DNA from: Actinomadura rubteroloni
Lineage (GTDB): Bacteria; Actinomycetota; Actinomycetes; Streptosporangiales; Streptosporangiaceae
Reading direction: 5' to 3'
DNA: 64,000 bases
Assembly (NCBI RefSeq): GCF_002911665.1
Contig: NZ_MTBP01000003.1
Location: forward strand, 62,001-126,000
Below the pieces are notes generated by a model. That model saw only the letters and a list, made by a program, of their open reading frames with translations, was not told where the DNA came from and ran no database searches. How positions within the stretch are numbered: the stretch's first letter is position 1; every line of letters begins with the position of its first letter. A program made the translations under genes and the position numbers. This document shows positions 23,307 to 31,999 of this stretch, in pieces.

Positions 23307-24137
23307 TCAGTCCCACCAGAACGACCACCACGTCTTGCCGCGGATCTCCTCGGCGTACCCGGCGAGCGTGCCGGGGCCCTGGAACAGGATGTCGGGGCAG
23401 AACGCCCAGTGCTCGGCGGCGACCTGGAGCGCGTGCCGGGCCGTCACCGGAGGGGCCGCGACGGACAGCTCCAGCGTGTTGAAGCCCATCCCGACGACGC
23501 GCGCGGCGAACCGGTCCTCCCAGCTCCGCACGACGGCCGACAGCGGCGCCGTCCACTCGTTGTGGTTCAGCGCGCCCTGCCAGCCGGCGGCGGCCAGCGC
23601 GTCCGCGCCGCGCTCCACCGCGACGAGCCCGAGGGACAGGCCGCGCCCGGCGAGCGAGCGGGCGTGCCGGTCGGCGACGGCGCCGGGGTCGTCCATCGCG
23701 GCGCCGCGCGGGGCGGGTCCGGGGCAGTCGAGGCCGAAGGGGGCGAGGTCGTGGGCCTCCTCGGCGGTCGCCTGATCGGCCCAGTCGCTCCACACCTCGG
23801 ACATGAACGCGATCGGGGCGTAGTTGCCGATGTCCTCGACGGGCTCGGGCGCGATCTGCCCGGCGGCCCAGGGCTGGTCGGACTCGTCCAGCAGCAGCGG
23901 CCAGAGCCCGGACCGCTCGTGCTCGGCGCGCAGCCGCGCCCACAGCTCGCCGGTGACGGGCTCGTCGCTCACCCAGAACGCGGGTCGGAGCTGGATCTGG
24001 CGCTGCGGGTAGCCGGGATCGGGCCAGACGAGGTCGCCGGGCGGCAGCGGCGTGGTGAGAGTCCGTCCCGCGGCGCCGTCGGCGAAGAGCTGCGGCAGGT
24101 TGCCGGGCAGCCGGGGCCGTAGATCGAGGTCGTCCAT
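23307..24137 (-). CDS. DUF4253 domain protein
   Basis: 276 aa, no signal peptide or membrane helix. The C-terminal half (about residues 160-276) carries the DUF4253 pattern, with a Trp-rich end (EHWAFCPDILFQ, then KTWWSFWWD). Function of the family is unknown; members are frequent single genes in actinobacteria. Convergent with the TetR gene, only four bases apart, so it is not part of the acyl-CoA operon. The start ATG follows a GGAACGGCG stretch, a modest ribosome site. Confidence 0.75.
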   Translation of the reverse strand: MDDLDLRPRLPGNLPQLFADGAAGRTLTTPLPPGDLVWPDPGYPQRQIQLRPAFWVSDEPVTGELWARLRAEHERSGLWPLLLDESDQPWAAGQIAPEPVEDIGNYAPIAFMSEVWSDWADQATAEEAHDLAPFGLDCPGPAPRGAAMDDPGAVADRHARSLAGRGLSLGLVAVERGADALAAAGWQGALNHNEWTAPLSAVVRSWEDRFAARVVGMGFNTLELSVAAPPVTARHALQVAAEHWAFCPDILFQGPGTLAGYAEEIRGKTWWSFWWD

Positions 24138-24390
24138 TTCACGCCGTTCCGGTCCAGATCATGCCAACGGGATCTTGACACTCCGGGAATGGTAACGGCG
24201 GACGGCCCGGCTGGGGGACGACCTGCGCGTTTCGCCGCCCCGGCGCGGGCGGCGGGACGGTTCGTGCCAGGTCACCGGCCCGTGCCGTCCGGTCACGATC
24301 TGATAGCGGCCGGTGGGGTCTGGCCATCGGTGATCACGAGTGATAGAAATCAGGCGCTTATTACCGGTTTCTACCCCTCGGAGCCCCGGC

Positions 24391-25857
24391 ATGGCGCGTC
24401 GTCCCGTTCTGTCCGTCGCCGTCGCCGGGGCGCTGGTCCTCGCCGGGGCCGTCCCGGCGCACGCCGCCCCCGCGGGCGGACGGTCCGCCGAGGTCGCGTC
24501 GTTCGACGGCACCAAGATCGTGACGTACTTCTTCCCGGCGCAGGGCCTCGCGCGGGACGGGAAGGCGCCCACGATCCTGCTCGGCCACGGCTGGGGCGGA
24601 CGCGCCGCCACCGACGTGACCAGTGGCGACCTCAAGGCGTTCACGACCGCCGGCTACAACGTCGTCACCTGGAACGCGCGCGGCTTCGGCTCGCCCGGCG
24701 CGGCCCACGTGGACCGGCCCGAGGTCGAGGGCCGCGACGTCCGCAAGATCATCGACTGGACGGCGAAGCAGCCCGAAGCCCAGCTCGACCGCAAGAACGA
24801 CCCGCGCCTCGGGATGGCGGGCGGCAGCTACGGCGGCGGTATCCAGCTCGTCGCGGCCGGGACGGACGCCCGCGTGGACGCCATCGTCCCGACCATCGCG
24901 TTCACCAACGTCCGCCGCAGCCTCTACCCGGACGACGTGTTCAAGGCGGGCTGGGGCCTGCTGCTGTGCGCGGGCGGCATGCTCAACGGCAACCGGGTGG
25001 CGGACGAGGTCGCGCAGGGCTGCGCCGAGGGCCTGCTCACCGGGAAGCTGTCGGACGCCACCGCCCGCTGGTTCGAGGGCGCGGGCGCCGGGGACCTCGT
25101 CAAGAACATCAGGATCCCGACGCTCGTCGTCCAGGGCACGGTCGACACCCTGTTCACGCTGCGCGAGGGCATCGGCTTCTACCAGCGGATCAAGGCCAAC
25201 CGCGCCCCGGTCAAGATGATCTGGTTCTGCGGCGGCCACGGAGAATGCAAGACCAAGCCCGGCCCCGCGGGCGTCCTGACGGCCCGCACGCTCGCCTGGT
25301 TCGACCGCTACCTCAAGAAGAAGCCCGTCCAGACCGGCCCCGGCTTCGAGTACATCGACCAGGACGGCGTCTACCGGTCCGCCCCCGCCTACCCGCCCGC
25401 GTCCACCGGAGCGCTCCGCGCCGAGGGCAAGGGAAGCCTGACGCTCAGCCCGTTCGACAGCTCCGGCTCCCAGATCGCAGCCGCCCCCGCGTCCCACGCG
25501 CTGAACATCGCGATCCCCGCGCCGCGCAAGGCGGGCCGGGCGCTCGGCGTCCCGCACCTGACGCTCACCTACAAGGGCAACGCGCTCAACGATCGGACGG
25601 CGCTCTACGCCCAGATCGTCGACCAGAAGACGGGCGTCGTCGTCGGCAACCAGGCCACTCCGCTGCCGGTCACGCTGGACGGCAGGAAGCGGACGCTCTC
25701 GCGCGACCTGGAGGCCGTCGCCTGGACGGTCGCGCCGGACAGCCGGCTCGTCCTGCAAATTACCGACGGCACCGCGCTGTTCACCGGGCAGAAGGCCGTC
25801 GGCGCGGTGGACGTGACGGACGCGTCCCTGACCGTCCCGACGACCGGGCAGGGCTGA
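24391..25857 (+). CDS. Secreted CocE/S15-type alpha/beta hydrolase
   Basis: 488 aa from ATG 24391, chosen because it starts directly with a signal peptide (ARRP, hydrophobic core, cut near AHA-APAG). The catalytic domain shows Ser146 (GGSYGGG), Asp252 (GTVDTLF) and His283 (GGHGEC), and HGWGGRAATD as an oxyanion region. A jelly-roll-like C-terminal domain (about residues 370-485) completes the X-Pro dipeptidyl-peptidase/cocaine esterase architecture. It probably cleaves a peptide or ester outside the cell; substrate unknown. It is convergent with the following TetR gene, with one base between their stops. Confidence 0.82.
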   Translation: MARRPVLSVAVAGALVLAGAVPAHAAPAGGRSAEVASFDGTKIVTYFFPAQGLARDGKAPTILLGHGWGGRAATDVTSGDLKAFTTAGYNVVTWNARGFGSPGAAHVDRPEVEGRDVRKIIDWTAKQPEAQLDRKNDPRLGMAGGSYGGGIQLVAAGTDARVDAIVPTIAFTNVRRSLYPDDVFKAGWGLLLCAGGMLNGNRVADEVAQGCAEGLLTGKLSDATARWFEGAGAGDLVKNIRIPTLVVQGTVDTLFTLREGIGFYQRIKANRAPVKMIWFCGGHGECKTKPGPAGVLTARTLAWFDRYLKKKPVQTGPGFEYIDQDGVYRSAPAYPPASTGALRAEGKGSLTLSPFDSSGSQIAAAPASHALNIAIPAPRKAGRALGVPHLTLTYKGNALNDRTALYAQIVDQKTGVVVGNQATPLPVTLDGRKRTLSRDLEAVAWTVAPDSRLVLQITDGTALFTGQKAVGAVDVTDASLTVPTTGQG

Positions 25858-25858
25858 C

Positions 25859-26512
25859 TCACCGGACGTGGCGCTCCACGCGCTCGCCCGAGCGCAGCCG
25901 GTCCAGCCCCAGCCAGATGAACTCCAGCGCCATCGCCTCGGCCTCCTCCCGCGCGGTGTCGGGGTGCTCCAGCCACCACGACACCGACGACAGGATCGCC
26001 CCGTACATCAGCGGGACGAGCAGCCGCGCCCGCCGCTCGTTCACCGCGAGCGCGGCGGGCGACAGCGTCGGGTCGCTGCGGCGCCGGACGAGCAGCAGCC
26101 CCGCGAACGCCTCGCCGAGCCGGTCGCGCAGCCCGCGCAGCTCCCCGCCGCCCTGGAACTTGTCCAGGTGGCGGACGATGAAGCTCCACGCGTCCGGCTC
26201 GTCGGTCGCGTAGTCGAACAGGACGCGGATCATCGCGGCGATCCGCGCCGCCGAGTCCTGCTCGGCCAGCACCGCCGCGCTCAGCCGCCGGGTCAGCTCG
26301 GCGACGATGGCGGCGGACACGTCGGCGAACAGCTCGTCCTTGGACGGGAAGTGCTGGTAGAGCAGGGCCTTGGAGACCTGCGCGGCGGCGGCGACGTGCT
26401 CCATCTGCGTGTCGTGGTAGCCGCGTCGCCCGAACTCGCCGAGCGCGACCCCGCGCAACTGCTCGCGCCGCCGGGCGTGCGGCATCCGCCGTCGGCCCGC
26501 CGTGTCCGTCAC
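25859..26512 (-). CDS. TetR/AcrR family transcriptional regulator
   Basis: 217 aa. HTH at about residues 18-62 (GEFGRRGYHDTQMEHVAAAAQVSKALLYQHFPSKDELF). The GTG start overlaps the stop of the upstream acyl-CoA dehydrogenase by four bases (GTGA), so both are co-transcribed; an ATG lies nine codons further in. The operon promoter contains a 22-bp palindrome at 27736-27757, the obvious binding site for autoregulation and for control of the divergent SDR/quinone reductase pair. Confidence 0.87.
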   Translation of the reverse strand: MTDTAGRRRMPHARRREQLRGVALGEFGRRGYHDTQMEHVAAAAQVSKALLYQHFPSKDELFADVSAAIVAELTRRLSAAVLAEQDSAARIAAMIRVLFDYATDEPDAWSFIVRHLDKFQGGGELRGLRDRLGEAFAGLLLVRRRSDPTLSPAALAVNERRARLLVPLMYGAILSSVSWWLEHPDTAREEAEAMALEFIWLGLDRLRSGERVERHVR

Positions 26513-27726
26513 GCGTACTTCGCCAGCTCGGTGCGCGCCACCGACCGGACGTGGACCTCGTCCGGCCCGTCGGCGAGCCGCAGCGTCCGCGCGCCCGCCC
26601 ACATCGCGGCCAGCGGGAAGTCGTCGGACACCCCGCCCGCGCCGTGGACCTGGATCGCGTCGTCCAGCACGCGCAGCGCCGTGCGCGGCACGATCACCTT
26701 GATCGCCGCGACCTCCGACCGCGCCGCCTTGACGCCGTGCGCGTCGATCAGCCAGGCGGTCTTCAGCGTCAGCAGCCGGGCCTGCTCGATCGCCATCCGC
26801 GCCTCGGCGATCTGCTGCCGGACGACGCCCTGCGCGGCCAGCGGCTTCCCGAACGCCACCCGCGACACGGCCCGCCGGCACATCAGCTCCAGCGCCCGCT
26901 CGGCCATGCCGATCGCGCGCATGCAGTGGTGGACGCGGCCGGGTCCCAGGCGGGCCTGCGCGATGGCGAACCCGCCGCCCTCCTCGCCGATCAGGTTCTC
27001 CACCGGGACGCGGACGTCGGTGAACCGGATCTCGCAGTGCCCCTCCTGGTCGTGGTACCCGAACACCGGCAGCGCCCGGACGACCTCGACGCCCGGCGCG
27101 TCCATCGGGACGAGCACCATCGACTGCTGCCGGTAGGGGTGTCCCTCGGGGTCGGTCTTGCCCATGACGATCAGGACGGCGCAGCGCGGGTCGGCGGTCC
27201 CGGTGATCCACCACTTGCGGCCGTTGATCACGTAGTGGTCGCCGTCGCGTTCGATGCGGGTGGCGATGTTGCGGGCGTCGGAGCTGGCGACGTCCGGCTC
27301 GGTCATCGCGAAGCCGGACCGGATCGTCCCGTCGAGCAGCGGCGCAAGCCAGCGCTTCTTCTGCTCGGGCGTCCCGAACAGGTCGAGGACCTCCATGTTG
27401 CCGGTGTCGGGCGCCGAGCAGTTGAGCGCCTCGGGGGCCAGCAGCGGCGACCGTCCGGTCAGCTCGGCGAGCGGCGCGTAGTCGGTGACGCTCAGCCCGT
27501 GCGCCGGGTCGGTCGCGTGGGGGAGGAACAAGTTCCACAGGCCGCGCTCGCGCGCCTCGGCCTTGAGGTCGTCCACGACGGACGGGAGGTCGTGCGGACG
27601 TCCGGCGGCGGCCAGCTCGCGGCGCTGCGCGGCGTAGACCGGCTCGGCGGGGTAGACGCGCTCGTCCATGAAGCCCTGGAGGCGGGCCAGGTACTCCTGG
27701 GCGCGCCCGCTCGGTGCGAAGTCCAT
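26509..27726 (-). CDS. Acyl-CoA dehydrogenase (ACAD10/11-like, FadE type)
   Basis: 405 aa from the ATG next to the operator. Key segments: GFAMTEPDVASSDARNIAT, the FAD-contacting GRKWWITGTADPRC, GFGxxQ-like region replaced by VAFGKPLAAQGVVRQQI, and the C-terminal IQVHGAGGVSDDFPLA...LADGPDEVH. The LADGPDEVH end and the N-terminal DERVYPAE are typical of the long-chain ACAD10/11-like branch. It oxidises an acyl-CoA; chain length is unknown. First gene of an operon with the TetR regulator. Confidence 0.88.
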   Translation of the reverse strand: MDFAPSGRAQEYLARLQGFMDERVYPAEPVYAAQRRELAAAGRPHDLPSVVDDLKAEARERGLWNLFLPHATDPAHGLSVTDYAPLAELTGRSPLLAPEALNCSAPDTGNMEVLDLFGTPEQKKRWLAPLLDGTIRSGFAMTEPDVASSDARNIATRIERDGDHYVINGRKWWITGTADPRCAVLIVMGKTDPEGHPYRQQSMVLVPMDAPGVEVVRALPVFGYHDQEGHCEIRFTDVRVPVENLIGEEGGGFAIAQARLGPGRVHHCMRAIGMAERALELMCRRAVSRVAFGKPLAAQGVVRQQIAEARMAIEQARLLTLKTAWLIDAHGVKAARSEVAAIKVIVPRTALRVLDDAIQVHGAGGVSDDFPLAAMWAGARTLRLADGPDEVHVRSVARTELAKYA

Positions 27727-27735
27727 GGGGGCTAG

Positions 27736-27757
27736 AGTAACTGACGAGTCAGTTACT
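27736..27757. promoter_or_regulatory. 22-bp palindromic TetR operator
   Basis: AGTAACTGAC-GA-GTCAGTTACT has ten-base perfect arms and sits midway in the 46-base gap between divergent genes, 15 bases before the SDR start and 9 bases before the dehydrogenase start. Such a strong, AT-containing palindrome in this sequence background is very likely the site of the TetR protein encoded at 26512. Confidence 0.8.
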
Positions 27758-27772
27758 TGATGGGGAGGTCCC

Positions 27773-28522
27773 ATGACGGGCGCGTACGATCCGGACGGCA
27801 AGGTCGCCGTCATCACCGGCGGATCCAACGGCATCGGCGCGGCGGTCGCGCGCCGTCTCGCCGCGGGCGGCGCCCGGCTGGTGCTCGCCGACATCGACGC
27901 CGACCGGGGCGCGGCGCTCGCCGCCGAACTGGACGCCGTCTTCGTCCGGTGCGACGTCACCGAGCCCGCCGACAGCGTCGCGGCCGTCGCCACCGCCGTC
28001 GACCGGTTCGGCGGCCTCGACCTCGCCTTCCTCAACGCTGGGATCGCGACCGGCTTCGGCCTCGGCGACGACTTCGACCCCGTCGCCTACCGCCGCGTGA
28101 TGGGCGTCAACCTCGACGGCGTCGTCTTCGGCGTCCGCGCGGCGCTGCCCGCGCTGCGCGCCCGCGGCGGCGGCGACATCGTCGCGACCGCGAGCATGGC
28201 CGGGCTCACCGCGATGCCGCTGGACCCGGTCTACGGGACGAACAAGGCCGCCGTCGTCGGGCTCGTCCGCGCGCTCGGCCCCGGGCACGCCGGGGAGAAC
28301 ATCCGGGTCAACGCGCTGTGCCCGTCGTTCGCCGACACCGCCATCATCGGCCCGATCAAGGAGCACCTGGCATCGGTGGAGTTCCCGATCCTCGCGGTCT
28401 CCGACGTCGTGGACGCGTTCTTCGACATCCTCGCCGGGGAAGGCACCGGCGAGGCGTGGTTCGTCGTCCCGGGCCGCGAGTCCGCGCCGTTCGCCTTCCG
28501 GGGCGTCCCCGGTCCCCGCTGA
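27773..28522 (+). CDS. Short-chain dehydrogenase/reductase
   Basis: 249 aa, classical SDR. NAD(P)-binding GGSNGIGAAVA near residue 17, DIDAD after beta-2 (favouring NAD), NAG (LNAGIA) and the catalytic Ser-Tyr-Lys set in ASMAG and YGTNK. Preceded by GGGGAGG six bases before ATG. It is the first gene of a pair with a quinone reductase, divergent from acyl-CoA dehydrogenase/TetR and sharing their operator. It likely oxidises a hydroxyacyl-CoA or an alcohol in the same pathway; the substrate is unknown. Confidence 0.87.
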   Translation: MTGAYDPDGKVAVITGGSNGIGAAVARRLAAGGARLVLADIDADRGAALAAELDAVFVRCDVTEPADSVAAVATAVDRFGGLDLAFLNAGIATGFGLGDDFDPVAYRRVMGVNLDGVVFGVRAALPALRARGGGDIVATASMAGLTAMPLDPVYGTNKAAVVGLVRALGPGHAGENIRVNALCPSFADTAIIGPIKEHLASVEFPILAVSDVVDAFFDILAGEGTGEAWFVVPGRESAPFAFRGVPGPR

Positions 28523-28543
28523 CCAGAACGAACAGGAGCATCC

Positions 28544-29500
28544 ATGCGCGCGATCCAGATCACCGAGTTCGGCGGACCGGACGTCCTGACGCTCACCGAG
28601 CTGCCCGACCCCGAGCCGGGCCCCGGCGAGCTGCTGCTCGACGTCTCCCGCGCCGGGGTCAACTACGCCGACACCCACCAGGCCGAGAACAGCTACCTGG
28701 CGCAGGCCGCGCTGCCGCTGGTGCCCGGAGCCGAGGCCGTCGGCCGCACCTCGGACGGGCGCCGCGTCGTCGCCCTGCTCGGCTCGGGCGGCTACGCGGA
28801 GAAGGCCGTCGCGCCCGCCGCGACCGCCTGGGACGTGCCCGACGCCGTGGACGACCTGTCCGCGCTCGGCCTCGTCGTGCAGGGCGCGTCGGCGTGGCTG
28901 CTGCTGCGGCGCAGCGTCCACCTCGCGCCCGGCGAGTCGGTCGTCGTCCACGCCGCCGCCGGGGGAGTGGGCACGCTCGCCGTCCAGCTCGCCAAGGCGT
29001 GGGGCGCCGGACGGGTCATCGCGACCGCGTCCAGCAAGGAGAAGCGCGACCTCGCGCTGGACCTCGGCGCGGACGTCGCCGTCGACCCCGCCGAACCGGA
29101 CCTGAAGGCCGCGCTGATCGACGCCAACGAGGGCCGCCGCGTGGACGTCGTGCTGGAGATGACCGGCGGATCGGTCACCGACCAGAGCCTGCGCGCCCTC
29201 GCGCCGTTCGGGCGGCTCGCGTTCTACGGCATGGCGTCGCGGACGCCGCCGTCGCCGGTGCAGCCCGCCGCGCTGATGGCGCACTCCACGACGATCGCGG
29301 GCATGTGGCTGGCGCACGTGTTCCAGCTCCCCGGCGACGTCATGCGCACCGCGCTGGACGAGTTGTTCGGGCTCGTCGCCGACGGGCGGCTGCGGGTCGT
29401 CGCGGGCGGCGAGTACGGGCTGGCCGAGGCGCGCCGCGCGCACGAGGACCTGCGGGCCCGCCGCACCACCGGCAAGCTGGTGCTCGACCCTAGCCGGTGA
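28544..29500 (+). CDS. NADPH:quinone oxidoreductase family protein
   Basis: 318 aa MDR enzyme without zinc-binding cysteines. GroES-like half contains LPLVPGAEAVGRTSDG; the Rossmann loop is HAAAGGVGTLAVQLAKAWGA (about residue 145), the family's NADPH motif. It follows the SDR by 21 bases with an AACAGGAG ribosome site. Quinone or enoyl reduction is likely. The stop lies 11 bases inside the convergent response-regulator gene. Confidence 0.86.
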   Translation: MRAIQITEFGGPDVLTLTELPDPEPGPGELLLDVSRAGVNYADTHQAENSYLAQAALPLVPGAEAVGRTSDGRRVVALLGSGGYAEKAVAPAATAWDVPDAVDDLSALGLVVQGASAWLLLRRSVHLAPGESVVVHAAAGGVGTLAVQLAKAWGAGRVIATASSKEKRDLALDLGADVAVDPAEPDLKAALIDANEGRRVDVVLEMTGGSVTDQSLRALAPFGRLAFYGMASRTPPSPVQPAALMAHSTTIAGMWLAHVFQLPGDVMRTALDELFGLVADGRLRVVAGGEYGLAEARRAHEDLRARRTTGKLVLDPSR

Positions 29501-30161
29501 GCCCGTTCTCGTAGGCGAACACGACGGCCTGCGTCCGGTCCCGCAGGGCGAGCTTGGTCAGCAGGTGCCCGACGTGGGTCTTGACGGTCTGCTCGGCGAG
29601 CACGAGCTCGGCCGCGATCTCGGCGTTGGACAGCCCCCGCGCGACCAGGCGCAGGACGTCCATCTCGCGCGGGGTGAGCCCCGCGGTCGCGGTCGGGCTC
29701 GGCCGCTGGTGCCGCCGGCGGCGGGCGAAGTCGCCGATGAGCCGCCGGGTGATGGACGGCGCGAGCAGCGCGTCCCCGGACGCGACGATCTGAACGCCGC
29801 GCACGAGGTCGGCCGCCGACGCGTCCTTCAGCAGGAACCCGCTGGCCCCGGCGGCGAGCGCCTCGTAGACGTACTCGTCCAGGTCGAACGTCGTCAGCAT
29901 CAGCACCTTCGGCCGGATCTGCGCCGGGTCGGCGCCGTCCCGGTCGCGGTGCAGTTCGGCGGTCGCGGCCAGGCCGTCCATCTCGGGCATCCGGATGTCC
30001 ATCACGACGACGTCCGGGTCGAGGCGGCGGGCCAGCTCGACCGCCTCCCGGCCGTCCCCGGCCTGCCCGATCACCTCGATGCCGGGATCGGAGGACAGCA
30101 GGGCCGCGAGGCCGTCCCGGATCATCTCCTGGTCGTCGGCGATCAGCACCCGAATCGTCAC
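29490..30161 (-). CDS. NarL/LuxR-type two-component response regulator (orphan)
   Basis: 223 aa. Receiver domain (1-125) with the acidic pair DD (9-10), phosphorylation site Asp55 (VVMDIRMPEMDG), Thr/Lys switch residues (TTF, LLKDAS), then a linker and a LuxR HTH (about 160-220: LTPREMDVLRLVARGLSNAEIA, TVKTHV). No histidine kinase is adjacent, although such regulators usually sit beside one. The MFS transporter gene lies divergently upstream, but no target can be assigned. Confidence 0.88.
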   Translation of the reverse strand: MTIRVLIADDQEMIRDGLAALLSSDPGIEVIGQAGDGREAVELARRLDPDVVVMDIRMPEMDGLAATAELHRDRDGADPAQIRPKVLMLTTFDLDEYVYEALAAGASGFLLKDASAADLVRGVQIVASGDALLAPSITRRLIGDFARRRRHQRPSPTATAGLTPREMDVLRLVARGLSNAEIAAELVLAEQTVKTHVGHLLTKLALRDRTQAVVFAYENGLTG

Positions 30162-30267
30162 GCGTGAACCCTAACGGAGCCTCGCGCCGCCCCGGGTCTT
30201 CCGCCCGCCGACCTGCGCGAAGACCGGATCGCCGCATAAGCGGGGCGCCGCAGGGAAGATCGCCACT

Positions 30268-31734
30268 ATGACGGAACGTGGTGACGGCGCACCGAGCGCG
30301 ACCGAGGACGACGCGCAGCCGCGGCACTCGGGCGCGACCGCGCTGCTGCTGTCGGCCGCGGCGGCGCTCGGCGGCTTCCTGTTCGGCTACGACTCCTCGG
30401 TGATCAACGGCGCGGTGGGCGCGCTGCGGTCGGAGTTCGGACTCAGCTCGTTCACGGTCGGGTTCGTCGTCTCCTCGGCGCTGCTCGGCTGCGCGGTCGG
30501 CGCCTGGTTCGCCGGGCCGATCTCCGACCGCGTCGGCCGCGTCAAGGTCATGCTCGCGGCGGCGGTCCTGTTCGTGATCAGCTCGCTGGGCTCGGCGCTG
30601 GCGTTCAACGCGGTCGACCTGACGGCCTGGCGCGTCCTCGGCGGCCTCGCGATCGGCGCGGCGTCGGTCATCGCGCCCGCCTACATCGCCGAGATCGCCC
30701 CGGCGCGGCTGCGCGGACGGCTCGGCTCGCTCCAGCAGATGGCGATCGTGCTCGGCATCTTCGCCGCGCTCGTCGTGGACTACGTGATCGCGCAGGTCTC
30801 CGACGGCGGCGCGTCCGGCGGGTTCCCCTGGGGCGGGACGGCCTGGCGCTGGATGTTCGCCAGCGCCGTCGTGCCCGCCGTCTTCTACGGCCTGCTCGCC
30901 GTCATCATCCCCGAGTCGCCGCGCTACCTGGTCAAGCACCACAAGCCCGTCCGCGCCCGCCAGGTCCTCGCGCGGCTGATGAGCCGGGACGAGGCCGAGC
31001 ACAAGATCGAGGACATCGAGCACTCGATCACCACCGACCGCCCGGTCCGGCTGCACGACCTGCGCGGCCCCCGGTTCGGGCTGCTGCCGATCGTGTGGGT
31101 CGGGATCCTGCTGTCGGCGTTCCAGCAGCTCGTCGGCATCAACGTGATCTTCTACTACTCGTCCACGCTGTGGGAGGCGGTCGGGTTCAGCGAGAGCGAC
31201 GCGATGCTGACCTCGGTGATCAACTCGATCGTCAACGTGGTCGGGACGGTCGTGGCGATCCTGCTGGTGGACCGGATCGGGCGCCGTCCGCTGCTGGTCG
31301 CGGGCGCGTCCGGGATGGTGGTCACGCTCGGGATCCTCGCGTACTGCTTCGCGACGGCGGCGGTCGTCCACGGCAAGCCGCAGCTCGGCGACGTCGCCGG
31401 GCCGGTCGCGCTCGTCGCCGCCAACGTCTACGTCTTCTCCTTCGCCGCGACGTGGGGTCCCGTCGTGTGGGTGATGCTCGGGGAGATGTTCAACAACTTC
31501 ATCCGCGCGTCGGCGCTCGCGGTGTCGGCCGCCGCGCAGTGGATCGCCAACTGGGTCGTCACGACGACGTTCCCCGGCCTGTCGGGCATCTCGCTCGGCC
31601 TCGCCTACGGCATCTACACGCTGTTCTCCGCGCTCGCGCTCGTGTTCGTCCTGCGGTCGGTGCCCGAGACGCGCGGGCTGGAGCTGGAGGACATGGACCG
31701 GCTCGCGATGCCGGACCGGACGCGCCGCGCCTGA
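30268..31734 (+). CDS. MFS sugar transporter
   Basis: 488 aa, twelve predicted membrane helices, sugar porter family. GYDSSVINGA in helix 1, the loop motifs DRVGR (twice, DRVGRVKV and DRIGRRPL), PESPRYLV after helix 6, and PETRG at the C-terminus are the family signature. The FQQLVGIN segment in helix 7 is the sugar-contacting motif of xylose/glucose/galactose:proton symporters. Imports a monosaccharide; which one is not determinable. It is the last accessory gene before the conserved thrS region. Confidence 0.9.
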   Translation: MTERGDGAPSATEDDAQPRHSGATALLLSAAAALGGFLFGYDSSVINGAVGALRSEFGLSSFTVGFVVSSALLGCAVGAWFAGPISDRVGRVKVMLAAAVLFVISSLGSALAFNAVDLTAWRVLGGLAIGAASVIAPAYIAEIAPARLRGRLGSLQQMAIVLGIFAALVVDYVIAQVSDGGASGGFPWGGTAWRWMFASAVVPAVFYGLLAVIIPESPRYLVKHHKPVRARQVLARLMSRDEAEHKIEDIEHSITTDRPVRLHDLRGPRFGLLPIVWVGILLSAFQQLVGINVIFYYSSTLWEAVGFSESDAMLTSVINSIVNVVGTVVAILLVDRIGRRPLLVAGASGMVVTLGILAYCFATAAVVHGKPQLGDVAGPVALVAANVYVFSFAATWGPVVWVMLGEMFNNFIRASALAVSAAAQWIANWVVTTTFPGLSGISLGLAYGIYTLFSALALVFVLRSVPETRGLELEDMDRLAMPDRTRRA

Positions 31735-31752
31735 ATCGGTTACGCTGAGGCC

Positions 31753-31818
31753 ATGCTGCGCGCCGTGATCGAGACGACGACGCCGGGCACGCCCCGGCGC
31801 CACGGCCGCACGTCCTAG
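31753..31818 (+). CDS. Threonine-rich leader peptide upstream of thrS (candidate)
   Basis: A 21-codon frame, MLRAVIETTTPGTPRRHGRTS, starts at ATG after a GAGG ribosome site. Five residues are Thr, all encoded by ACG, with three in a row at codons 8-10. It is followed 12 bases later by a perfect 13-bp hairpin and then thrS. A ribosome stalled on the ACG run for lack of charged tRNA-Thr would open the hairpin at 31781-31799 and could favour pairing of 31783-31787 with 31837-31841 in the terminator arm. This is the layout of an amino-acid attenuator. The peptide itself would have no other role. Evidence is sequence layout only. Confidence 0.6.
   Translation: MLRAVIETTTPGTPRRHGRTS
31781..31799 (+). 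promoter_or_regulatory. Upstream hairpin of the thrS leader
   Basis: CGCCGGG and CCCGGCG form a perfect seven-bp stem with loop CACGC, starting on the last of three consecutive Thr codons. It would be disrupted by a ribosome paused there, freeing CCGGG to pair with the terminator's 5' arm. Confidence 0.5.
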
Positions 31819-31829
31819 AACAGCACGCG

Positions 31830-31861
31830 GCGAGGCCCCGGGAGCGATCCCGGGGCCTCGC
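31830..31861 (+). terminator. Strong hairpin in the thrS leader (attenuator or MFS terminator)
   Basis: Thirteen perfect base pairs (GCGAGGCCCCGGG with its complement) around loop AGCGAT, followed by a short CTTT. It could end transcription of the MFS gene or, with the threonine-rich peptide just upstream, act as the attenuator of thrS. The absence of a long U-run is usual for actinobacterial hairpin terminators. Confidence 0.75.
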
Positions 31862-31999
31862 GGCTTTCCGGGACCGTCTTCCGCCCGCGCCGCCCGCCCC
31901 GGCAGGAGAACGATGATCCCCCGAGACGCGCCGGTGTCCGGCGACCCCGAGTCGATAGCATCGGCCGCACATTCACCGGAACCATCCCGAGGAGAACCC

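Noticed and set aside
31913..31999. Start of thrS at the earlier ATG 31913
   Set aside because: It also has an AGGAG site, but the extra 29 residues (Pro/Ser-rich) precede the TGS domain without similarity to known N-termini, while GTG 32000 has GAGGAG at proper spacing. Kept only as an alternative.
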